From: Deltaproteobacteria bacterium
Lineage (GTDB): Bacteria > Desulfobacterota > Desulfobacteria > Desulfobacterales > JAFDDL01
Assembly: GCA_019310865.1 (NCBI GenBank)
Contig: JAFDDL010000037.1
Span: 1 to 13,976 of the forward strand
Direction: 5' to 3'
Length of the DNA stretch: 13,976 nucleotides
Shown: one piece after another, positions 1-5,829 of the stretch
Layout of the letters: each line of letters starts with the position of its first letter
How positions within the stretch are numbered: the stretch's first letter is position 1
Program-made: the position numbers and the translations under genes
Notes under the pieces: model-generated
What the model was told of the DNA's origin: nothing
Database searches by the model: none
What the model saw: only the letters and a program-made list of their open reading frames with translations

Positions 1-84
1 AATTGCGTCCCCTAAATTGCAACGGTATAAAGTTTAAAAGTTGGGAACGTCCCCTAAACGTCCTAAATTATCGTCCCCTAAATT
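1..84. repeat. Cluster of degenerate CGTCCCCTAAA repeats
   Basis: Three copies of CGTCCCCTAAA begin at 6, 48 and 72. A shortened copy, CGTCCTAAATTA, begins at 59. The copy at 48 is preceded by GGGAA, which makes a small GGGA-ACG-TCCC hairpin at 44-54. The cluster stops a few bases before the stop codon of the leftmost gene. Such short palindrome-bearing repeats often flank REP-associated or IS200-like (Y1) transposase genes in this kind of genome, but no transposase is visible here and the element continues past the left edge. Its identity is therefore inference. The open frame reading rightward through it is not a credible gene. Confidence 0.55.
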
Positions 85-89
85 ATGAG

Positions 90-1340
90 TTAATGCTTGA
101 AACTTCGTTGGCCCGAGTAGACCATGGTGGCGCCGGCTTCGTTGCATGCCTCGATGTATTGATAATCGTTGCCGGAGCCGCCCGGTTGAATAATGGCCGT
201 GACGCCTTCTCGCAGCCCCACATCCACGCCGTCTCGGAAGGGGAAAAAGGCATCGGAAACCATAGTTGATCCGATCAGCCCGCCTTTTTCTTCGGAGACC
301 CGAGCGTCGAATTCGGCTTTTTTATCGGCATCGGCCAGCTCGTTATAGGGCATTCCGAGGGATTCAAAACAGTACCGGTCGGCCAGTTTTCGATAGGCCT
401 TGTCCCGGGCGATTTCCGCCACGCCTACCCGGTCCTGTTCGCCGGTGCCGATGCCCACCGTGACCTGGTCTTTCACATAGATGACACTGTTGGAGGTGAT
501 ACCCGCCTCCACCAGCCATCCGAACAGCATGTCCGCATATTCCGTATCGGTGGGGGCGCGCTCGATTTGGTATCGTTTCCCCTTGTATTCGCAGGCAGCC
601 GGCTTGAGGCCTTCACGGGTTCTGGCGGTGGGGGTGAAGGGCCACTGGGCGATGATGCCGCCATCCACCAGGCTTTTGAAATCGACATAGGCCTGGCCCA
701 CAAAGTTGGTGAGACGGTCGATATTGCCGATCTCGATCACTCGCAGGTTTTTCTTCCGGGAAAAGATATCCATGACCCCGGCCTCATATGCCGGCGCCAC
801 GACCACCTCGGCATATTGTTCAAAGATTTCTTCGGCGGTCTCTTTGTCCACCACTCGGTTGACGGCGATGCACCCGCCAAAAGCCGCCACCCGGTCGGCC
901 ATGTAGGCCTTCCGGTAGGCGTCGGCCAGGGTGTTCGACTGGGCCACACCGCACGGGTTATTGTGCTTGACAATGACCGCCGTGGGGGCCTCGGTTAAAT
1001 ATCGAAGAATGTTCAATGCGTTGTCCGCATCGGTGAGGTTTGTTTTTCCGGGATGCTTACCGGACTGCAGCAGTGTGATGTCGGAAACCAGATATTGCCC
1101 GGGTTGAAGCGTCCGGGTGTCGCCCAGCACCAGATTGCCGTTGACCAGCCGATACAGGGCCGCCTCCTGGCCGGGGTTTTCACCGTAGCGCAACCCCTTG
1201 TTGACGCCATCGATGGTCCAGGAAACCTTTTCGTAAAAAAGGGTTTGCCGGTTGTCCCCGTCAACAAAGCTGATCTCCAGGTTCGGTGTGAACTGATCAT
1301 CCATGATGGTTCGGTACATTTTCTTGAGATCTTCGGTCAT
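90..1340 (-). CDS. purH: AICAR transformylase, stand-alone C-terminal half of PurH
   Basis: This 416-residue protein transfers a formyl group from 10-formyltetrahydrofolate to AICAR, giving FAICAR, the penultimate step of cytoplasmic IMP synthesis. Visible family motifs are RYGENPGQ (51-58), KHNNPCG (125-131, carrying the catalytic Lys-His pair), SDAFFPFRDG (362-371) and IQPGG (384-388). I chose the ATG at 1340 over the longer frame to 1463 because AAGGAG lies six bases upstream. The longer frame also overlaps the preceding gene and adds sequence unlike the family. The protein lacks the MGS-type cyclohydrolase domain normally fused at the N-terminus of PurH. That activity is in the cistron immediately upstream, ten bases away. 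It is longer than the roughly 320 residues of the transformylase part in fused PurH. The function is confident; naming the split gene purH is a convention. Confidence 0.93.
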   Translation of the reverse strand: MTEDLKKMYRTIMDDQFTPNLEISFVDGDNRQTLFYEKVSWTIDGVNKGLRYGENPGQEAALYRLVNGNLVLGDTRTLQPGQYLVSDITLLQSGKHPGKTNLTDADNALNILRYLTEAPTAVIVKHNNPCGVAQSNTLADAYRKAYMADRVAAFGGCIAVNRVVDKETAEEIFEQYAEVVVAPAYEAGVMDIFSRKKNLRVIEIGNIDRLTNFVGQAYVDFKSLVDGGIIAQWPFTPTARTREGLKPAACEYKGKRYQIERAPTDTEYADMLFGWLVEAGITSNSVIYVKDQVTVGIGTGEQDRVGVAEIARDKAYRKLADRYCFESLGMPYNELADADKKAEFDARVSEEKGGLIGSTMVSDAFFPFRDGVDVGLREGVTAIIQPGGSGNDYQYIEACNEAGATMVYSGQRSFKH

Positions 1341-1346
1341 GTCGTT

Positions 1347-1352
1347 CTCCTT
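1347..1352 (-). promoter_or_regulatory. Shine-Dalgarno of AICAR transformylase, overlapping the upstream stop codon
   Basis: On the minus strand AAGGAG sits six bases before the ATG at 1340 and shares bases with the TAA stop (1351-1353) of the cyclohydrolase gene. This fixes the start and suggests translational coupling of the two PurH halves. Confidence 0.75.
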
Positions 1353-2028
1353 ATTGCAGTCGGTAGCAGCCTGATACTGCCGCATCGGGTTGATCGGCCA
1401 GGTAATCGGCGATAGCCCGGTCGTAATCCGCTGTGTGGGCAAATGCCTTGCGGGCCAGTGCAAACCGGCGCGCTAGCGGTATGTTTCCCTGATGTTCTTT
1501 CATTTCCGCCAGGATGGCTGCATAATCCGACGGATCCACCACCGAGGCAACCCGCAGATAGTTTTTTGCCGATGCTCGAATCATGCATGGCCCGCCGATA
1601 TCGATGTTACCCCGGGCTTGTTCCACCGTCACGTCGGACCTTGCGATGGTCTCCTTGAATGGGTAGAGGTTCACCACCACCATGTCGATGGGAACGGCGC
1701 CGGTTCGGGTCAGGTCGCCCTGGTGGGACGGGTTATAGGTTTCCGTCAACAGGCCGAGGTAGATCTTAAAATCGAGGGTTTTGACCAGGCCGCCCTGGGT
1801 TTCCGGTTGACCGGTGTAGTCCGATACCTGGGTGAGACAGTCGGCCGCCGATCCAAGAATCTCTTTAATGCGCGCATAGGTGCCGCCGGTTGAAAAGAAG
1901 CGGATTTCGGGGTTCAACACTTTCAGGCCCGGTATAAACGCGTCGAGCCCGGATTTGTCCGATACACTTACCAGGACGTGGCGGACCTGAACCGCCTCGT
2001 CGATTTTGTCCACGACATTGATGCTCAT
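1351..2028 (-). CDS. purH: IMP cyclohydrolase, stand-alone N-terminal half of PurH
   Basis: This 225-residue MGS-like domain protein is predicted to close FAICAR to IMP, the last step of de novo purine synthesis. Motifs are VSVSDKSGL (20-28), the STGGT loop (46-50), VKTL (82-85), VVNLYPF (118-124), NIDIGGP (141-147) and ASAKN (152-156). These place the conserved Lys-Thr, Asp and Lys residues of the bifunctional enzyme's cyclohydrolase site. The usual RVKTLHP segment reads LVKTLDF, so the Arg and the His-Pro are replaced. I believe this is a recurrent variant in related split enzymes, but that is from memory. The start has a GGAGAGAGG stretch upstream and lies five bases after the stop of the HD-domain gene, so the three genes form a tight operon. 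The protein ends at about residue 225, where the fused enzyme would continue into the transformylase. Confidence 0.9.
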   Translation of the reverse strand: MSINVVDKIDEAVQVRHVLVSVSDKSGLDAFIPGLKVLNPEIRFFSTGGTYARIKEILGSAADCLTQVSDYTGQPETQGGLVKTLDFKIYLGLLTETYNPSHQGDLTRTGAVPIDMVVVNLYPFKETIARSDVTVEQARGNIDIGGPCMIRASAKNYLRVASVVDPSDYAAILAEMKEHQGNIPLARRFALARKAFAHTADYDRAIADYLADQPDAAVSGCYRLQ

Positions 2029-2033
2029 TTTGC

Positions 2034-2720
2034 TTACCTCTCTCCGTTGAATTCCTGAATAAATCGTTGAAAGAACTGCTCCATGAACCGGTGGCGGTCT
2101 TGGGCCATGGCGCGGCCGGTTTCGGTGCGTATCCGGTCTTTGATTTTGCTCAGCTTGACCATGTATTCCCGGTAGCCCGTATCATCTTGGGAGTACGGGT
2201 GGGCATCTTCCACCCGAACATCCGGGTTGTGAAGCCGGGCACCCAATTCTCCGGCAAACAGATAGGCCCGGGCAATGCCGACCGCACCGATGGCATCGAT
2301 CTTATCGGCATCGAAAAGCACTCTGGCTTCCGGCGTTGCGGGCGAATCTTTTCCCCGAAAGCGATGGGATCGGATGCAATGGCGAATGTTGTCCTTCTGT
2401 GCATCGGATAGATCCAGACCGGTGATCAGGGGCGCGGCCAGCTTTTCGCCTTTTTCCGCATGGCACACCGCGCCTTTGGCGGCATCCTGATAACTTCGGC
2501 CGATATCGTGAAGGTACCCGGCAGACAAAAGCACGTCCATGTCGACGCCCTCCTGCAGACCGATCCGTTTGCATAGCCGGACAACACGAAGCGTGTGCTC
2601 CCAGTCGTGGCTCCCGCTTGCGCCGTTGAACTGGTTCAAGGCAAATGATTTGACGGTTTCAAGGGTGGACGGATTTGCTGCCTCTTTCGGTAATGTTTGG
2701 CAAGGTTGTGTAAGCATCAT
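2034..2720 (-). CDS. HD-domain metal-dependent phosphohydrolase of unknown substrate
   Basis: This is a predicted soluble 228-residue HD-superfamily protein. The metal-binding pattern is visible: SHDWEH (37-42), LHD (70-72), further histidines near 87, 114 and 119, and DADKIDAIG (137-145). The order resembles the YedJ-like uncharacterised HD hydrolases, which act on phosphate esters or nucleotides. The substrate cannot be read from sequence. Two ATG codons are adjacent at 2720 and 2717. An AGGA on the minus strand is only two bases from the first and five from the second, so the second may be the real start. The gene is five bases upstream of IMP cyclohydrolase, which suggests a link to nucleotide metabolism (inference). 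A 129-base AT-rich gap separates it from the hydrolase gene before it. Confidence 0.8.
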   Translation of the reverse strand: MMLTQPCQTLPKEAANPSTLETVKSFALNQFNGASGSHDWEHTLRVVRLCKRIGLQEGVDMDVLLSAGYLHDIGRSYQDAAKGAVCHAEKGEKLAAPLITGLDLSDAQKDNIRHCIRSHRFRGKDSPATPEARVLFDADKIDAIGAVGIARAYLFAGELGARLHNPDVRVEDAHPYSQDDTGYREYMVKLSKIKDRIRTETGRAMAQDRHRFMEQFFQRFIQEFNGER

Positions 2721-2765
2721 ATTCCTATTTTAGATGGGCATTACTTAGTTTCAGCCCAAAACCAT

Positions 2766-2794
2766 ATCATAAAGATTCGGGTTTGAGTACCGAA
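2766..2794 (-). promoter_or_regulatory. Weak candidate promoter for the HD-domain and split purH genes
   Basis: In the AT-rich gap between the HD gene and the glyoxalase-like gene, the minus strand has TATGAT (2771-2766) with TTCGGT 17 bases further upstream (2794-2789). The -10 is good and the -35 is poor. The HD and purine genes may instead be read through from the promoter at 5091. Confidence 0.25.
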
Positions 2795-2849
2795 AAAATC
2801 AAATTTTATTCGATAATTATTTAAATTAAAAACGATGTGTTAGGTGGTT

Positions 2850-3551
2850 TTAGCCCAGGGACATCATCGATTCCCAGCGGTCGTATTCGGATTGGGTGGA
2901 AAGCCCCAGTTTATCGAGAATTTCGATAATGGCCCCATCGTTGAACCGCACATAGGGATTCACAAGGCGCTCCGCTGCCAGATTGGAGCGAACATGCGCC
3001 GGGTCGACTGTTTCCAGGTACGCATCGATATGGGCATTATCCGGTTCGATTTCGCGCGCAAACGCCATGGATTCAGCCACATAATCGTGGCCGGCGTAAA
3101 CGATCGTTTGATCCGGTAATGCCATGAGCAGATTAATGGATTCGTGAAATGCCCTCAGATCTCCGGAAAAACAGTTGCCCACTGTGCCGTTGAACAGGGT
3201 GTCGCCGGTGATGATAATGTCGCCGACATGGAAGGTCACCGAATCAAGGGTGTGACCGGGCGTCGGGTATATGCGCACCGGTGTGTCATCCAGTTTGATT
3301 TCACCGAGGTTGGCACAGGTGTCGGGTGACCGGTATTCGGCACCGGAAAGACGCTGCAGGGTGTTGTTTCCAGTGGTGTGATCCGCATGACTGTGGGTGT
3401 TGGTGACGTGAGTGAGGGCTATATCGCGAGACCGCATAAATGCAAACATATCATCGGGCGCACCGGCGTCGATGGCCAGAGCCTGGTGCCGGCCGTAAAT
3501 CAGATAGCCGAGGTTATCTGCTGAATAGCGAAATTGTTGAACCGATAGCAT
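2850..3551 (-). CDS. Glyoxalase II-like metallo-beta-lactamase-fold hydrolase
   Basis: This 233-residue soluble protein has the complete binuclear metal site of the glyoxalase II branch: THSHADH (52-58, ligands His53, His55, Asp57, His58), PGH (98-100, His100), GD (116-117, Asp117) and GHDY (154-157, His155). The segment VNPYVRFND (197-205) resembles the C-terminal hydroxyacylglutathione hydrolase domain, which separates it from generic beta-lactamase-fold proteins. The expected reaction is hydrolysis of S-D-lactoylglutathione or another thioester. Many sulfate reducers are thought to use little glutathione, so the thiol carrier is uncertain. The ATG at 3551 has GGAG eight bases upstream. It follows the MshEN-repeat gene by 36 bases and is probably cotranscribed with it. 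Confidence 0.85.
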   Translation of the reverse strand: MLSVQQFRYSADNLGYLIYGRHQALAIDAGAPDDMFAFMRSRDIALTHVTNTHSHADHTTGNNTLQRLSGAEYRSPDTCANLGEIKLDDTPVRIYPTPGHTLDSVTFHVGDIIITGDTLFNGTVGNCFSGDLRAFHESINLLMALPDQTIVYAGHDYVAESMAFAREIEPDNAHIDAYLETVDPAHVRSNLAAERLVNPYVRFNDGAIIEILDKLGLSTQSEYDRWESMMSLG

Positions 3552-3587
3552 GGTGGTTTCTCCGAAGATTTTGAACGCGAGCCCTTA

Positions 3588-4988
3588 TCACGGTTTTGAT
3601 GTGTCGCCCCATTGAGGAGCGGCCACGATGATCAGCGTGTCATTATTGCGCATGGTGGAAAATACGACGCGATTACAGCGGTATTGGTGGCAGATTTGTT
3701 GGTATTTGCTGGTGATAAACGATTCAAAAACCGTAGGATTCGAAGGGGTTTTTCGCACGCCGGCTTGCCGAATTTGTTCATCGTAGAGCTGGTGAAACCG
3801 ACGTATCCGGCCGTTCTGGGTTTCCGGTGAAAACAGGGTTAATGCGGGCATGGTTTGAATTGAGTTGTGGGACTCGGCCGGCTGCACTTCAGGCAAAGGC
3901 GGTGTTTCCCGGGCAGCCGGGGGTGGGTGTACCAACGCCGGTGATGAGAACGGGATACGGCTTGGTTTTTCGACCGTTGATTCAGCCGGTGGCTGCTGCT
4001 GGTAGAGCCCCTCAAATAAGGAATTCAGCACAGAATCGGTAACCAGAACGCAGTCGGTTCGCAAGTCGACCCGCTTGGACCGAAGGGATTGGACAACCCG
4101 GAGTTGCTCCGGATCGGCAATGGCCACCGTGAGATTCGGTTCGGAGAGGGTCAGGGGAACGATTTTGAACTGGCGCGCAAAGGTTGCCCCAATCAGATCC
4201 ATCAGCGGTCGTCTATCCGATTCCGAATAGCTGAAGCCTTCCAGGCGTTCGAAGGGGATGTTGTACTGGACCGCAAAGGCTTCAAATAGTTGATCCCGGG
4301 TAATCAGGTTTTTTTCAAGGAGCAGATTGCCCAGGGGCTCGTTGCGGTCTTTATTTTCCGCAAGCGTTCTTTCCAGTGTTCCCGAATCGATTATATCCTG
4401 CTTGAGCAGAATTTCACCCAACCGCAGATGCTTGTTGTGTTTTGCCAGTACCGTGTTCAGATCGAGCGGAGTGATGAGGTTCAGATCACACAGGATCTCG
4501 CCGATGGCCCGTGGGTATCGCTTGACTTTGATCGCGTCGTTGAGCTTTTCTTCGGGCACCATTCCCAACCGGGTTGCCAGTCGGCAAAGCTCCGGGCTGT
4601 CCAACTGCAGTTCCAGAAAGGTTTTGAGATCTTCGCTGGTCAGATGTCCTTCTTTGACAAGCGCTTCGTCCAGTTGCACATGATCGGGTTTTCTGCGCTT
4701 GCATTCGGCGAGCTGAAATTCACTGATTCGTCCGTTTTCAACGGCAAAGTCGCCGATGCGTTCCTGCAATTTCGGATGTTCCAGCAGAATCTGAAGTTGG
4801 GGCTTTGTGATGACGCCCTGTTTTAACAGTATTTTACCGATGGGCAGCACGGCCAGCTTTGCTTCCTGATCTTGTATCCTGATGGCCTTGTCGATATCAG
4901 CCTTTCGAACAAAGCCTTCGTTGACCAGCAGCATTCCGATTTTCACCGGCTGGTGTTCACTGTCTTTTTTCTTCACCGTGTTGAGCAT
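3588..4988 (-). CDS. Protein with multiple MshEN-type motifs, no ATPase domain
   Basis: I do not recognise this 466-residue protein by name. It carries about eight copies of the pattern (R/P)IGxxLxxxGxIxxxxLxxxLxxQ, beginning near residues 16, 49, 77, 105, 134, 161, 189 and 218. This is the N-terminal motif of MshEN / GspE-N domains, some of which bind cyclic di-GMP. The last copy is followed by a globular segment (about 242-325) that looks like the rest of an MshEN domain, with ATFARQFKIVPL and VAIADPEQL. Then come a proline-rich linker (332-370) and a conserved-looking C-terminal region (about 390-460). No Walker A or B motif of a GspE/PilB ATPase is present, and there is no signal peptide or membrane segment. 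Copies near 105 and 134 have lost the IG pair. It probably acts as a cytoplasmic scaffold or nucleotide sensor (inference). The ATG at 4988 has AAAGGTG about nine bases upstream and lies 67 bases from a good promoter. Confidence 0.75.
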   Translation of the reverse strand: MLNTVKKKDSEHQPVKIGMLLVNEGFVRKADIDKAIRIQDQEAKLAVLPIGKILLKQGVITKPQLQILLEHPKLQERIGDFAVENGRISEFQLAECKRRKPDHVQLDEALVKEGHLTSEDLKTFLELQLDSPELCRLATRLGMVPEEKLNDAIKVKRYPRAIGEILCDLNLITPLDLNTVLAKHNKHLRLGEILLKQDIIDSGTLERTLAENKDRNEPLGNLLLEKNLITRDQLFEAFAVQYNIPFERLEGFSYSESDRRPLMDLIGATFARQFKIVPLTLSEPNLTVAIADPEQLRVVQSLRSKRVDLRTDCVLVTDSVLNSLFEGLYQQQPPAESTVEKPSRIPFSSPALVHPPPAARETPPLPEVQPAESHNSIQTMPALTLFSPETQNGRIRRFHQLYDEQIRQAGVRKTPSNPTVFESFITSKYQQICHQYRCNRVVFSTMRNNDTLIIVAAPQWGDTSKP

Positions 4989-5012
4989 GTGTTCAACACC
5001 TTTGGCTCCAAA

Positions 5013-5046
5013 TGGGAACCCAGTTTGTGGGTATGCTCGCTACCCA
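5013..5046 (-). promoter_or_regulatory. Inverted repeats in the 5' leader of the MshEN-repeat gene
   Basis: Between the predicted transcription start (about 5055) and the ATG at 4988, the leader contains TGGGTA (5046-5041) and TACCCA (5033-5028) separated by seven bases, a perfect six-base stem. It then contains the palindrome TGGGTTCCCA (5022-5013). The arms could also pair with each other, so alternative folds are possible. This might be an operator or an RNA switch. Function is unknown. Confidence 0.4.
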
Positions 5047-5061
5047 TTGAAATTTATAAAT

Positions 5062-5091
5062 ATAGTACCAGGCTTTCGGGTTGAATGTCAA
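5062..5091 (-). promoter_or_regulatory. Promoter of the MshEN-repeat gene and probable minus-strand operon
   Basis: The minus strand has a perfect -35 TTGACA (5091-5086), an 18-base spacer and a -10 TACTAT (5067-5062) that runs into further AT-rich sequence. The predicted start is near 5055, giving a leader of about 67 bases before the ATG at 4988. Confidence 0.6.
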
Positions 5092-5203
5092 GTCGCGGCG
5101 CATAATAGCGGCGCACCATTCGGGCAATTCCTGTTGGCCCAAACCGAAAAATAATCCCTCTGGAATACCCCACATCGGAAGAGGTTAGATATTTCAAAAT
5201 TTG

Positions 5204-5219
5204 CTCCACATTACTCCAC
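5204..5219 (-). promoter_or_regulatory. Upstream inverted pair of MraZ-like boxes
   Basis: On the minus strand GTGGAG occurs at 5219-5214 and again at 5209-5204, exactly ten bases apart, with the context GTGGAGTAAT then GTGGAGCAAA. This matches the ten-base periodicity and core of the boxes just upstream of mraZ (5348-5371) but in the opposite orientation, about 130 bases away. Binding by MraZ is inferred from this resemblance. Confidence 0.5.
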
Positions 5220-5308
5220 ATTTCAGATTTTTCACCTAATTTCTACTCAATACATTATAATTATTATTATTTTACACAAATTATTTTAAGGAATTTTGCC
5301 TTTTTTTC

Positions 5309-5338
5309 TTGACAGTTGGTTTAAAATGTACTTTTAAC
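5309..5338 (+). promoter_or_regulatory. mraZ / dcw operon promoter
   Basis: A perfect -35 TTGACA at 5309-5314 is followed, after an 18-base spacer, by the -10 candidate TTTAAC at 5333-5338 (TTTTAA at 5332 with a 17-base spacer is the alternative). Transcription would start near 5345, immediately before the GTGG boxes. The upstream 90 bases are AT-rich. Confidence 0.6.
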
Positions 5339-5347
5339 CATATTACA

Positions 5348-5371
5348 GTGGTGAAATGTGGAGAATTGGGG
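5348..5371 (+). promoter_or_regulatory. MraZ operator: three GTGG-type boxes at ten-base period
   Basis: GTGGTG (5348), GTGGAG (5358) and GGGGTT (5368) start exactly ten bases apart. Known MraZ operators consist of short TGGG- or GTGG-type direct repeats at a ten-base period just upstream of mraZ. Here the boxes lie between the predicted transcription start and the ATG at 5378, so bound MraZ would block initiation or early elongation. The third box also overlaps the poor ribosome-binding region. Confidence 0.65.
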
Positions 5372-5377
5372 TTGTTT

Positions 5378-5824
5378 ATGTTTCGTGGAAGCTCGTTTCA
5401 TACCATCGATGATAAGGGCAGGGTGATCATACCCACCCGATTTCGGGACGTCATCCGCGCCGGCGGCAATGAGGGTGTCATGGTGTCACGAATGGATAGC
5501 TGCCTGTTGGCATACACCATCGATGAATGGAGTAAGATTGAAGCCCGAATCCTCGCCCTTGCTGAAAAAAGTGACAGCATGCGTCGGTTCAGACGTGTGT
5601 TCATTGGTGGTGCCTCGAATTGCCCGTGTGACAAACAGGGAAGAATTCTCATTCCTCCGCCGTTACGCCAGTACGGTGAATTTGATCGTGATCTTGTATT
5701 GGTGGGTGTCTTGGATCATTTTGAAATTTGGTCCCGTGACAACTGGGATACGGAAAATATGAAGCTGGAAGAAGACTTGAAAGAGGAGGAAGCGAGAAAC
5801 GAGATTGCGAGTCTGGGGCTATAG
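5378..5824 (+). CDS. mraZ: Transcriptional regulator MraZ
   Basis: MraZ is the DNA-binding regulator at the head of dcw clusters, usually autoregulatory, and forms ring-shaped oligomers. The 148-residue product has the two AbrB-like half domains: DDKGRVIIPTRFR (11-23) and CDKQGRILIPPPLR (84-97). The start at 5378 gives the canonical MFRGSSFHTID opening. The longer frame beginning at 5309 would start inside the -35 element and read through the operator boxes, so I reject it. The Shine-Dalgarno is weak (GGGG seven bases upstream) and shared with the last box. Its stop is five bases before rsmH. Length and motifs are normal for the family. Confidence 0.95.
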   Translation: MFRGSSFHTIDDKGRVIIPTRFRDVIRAGGNEGVMVSRMDSCLLAYTIDEWSKIEARILALAEKSDSMRRFRRVFIGGASNCPCDKQGRILIPPPLRQYGEFDRDLVLVGVLDHFEIWSRDNWDTENMKLEEDLKEEEARNEIASLGL

Positions 5825-5829
5825 GGGTC

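Larger units (their letters stand above)
4989..5377. other. Divergent control region between the MshEN-repeat gene and mraZ
   Basis: This 389-base stretch has no credible gene; the short frames in it lack family resemblance and good start sites. It holds a leftward promoter (5091-5062), an inverted-repeat leader for the leftward transcript (5013-5046), two inverted MraZ-like boxes (5204-5219), a rightward promoter (5309-5338) and forward MraZ boxes (5348-5371). Bases 5220-5310 are markedly AT-rich. I see nothing identifiable in 5092-5200 apart from a single GTGGGG on the minus strand at 5173-5168. Confidence 0.7.

Noticed and set aside
3..269. Plus-strand open frame of 88 residues at the left edge
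   Set aside because: It runs through the repeat cluster and then antisense to the well-supported AICAR transformylase gene. It has no ribosome-binding site and no family resemblance.
1341..1463. N-terminal extension of AICAR transformylase to an upstream ATG at 1463
   Set aside because: It would overlap the cyclohydrolase gene by over 100 bases, adds unconserved sequence, and the ATG at 1340 has a strong Shine-Dalgarno.
5168..5173. GTGGGG on the minus strand as a third upstream MraZ box
   Set aside because: It is 36 bases from the nearest box of the upstream pair and out of the ten-base register, so chance occurrence is as likely.
5309..5377. Longer mraZ reading frame beginning at 5309
   Set aside because: That codon coincides with the TTGACA -35 element, and MraZ proteins begin at MFRG, encoded from 5378.
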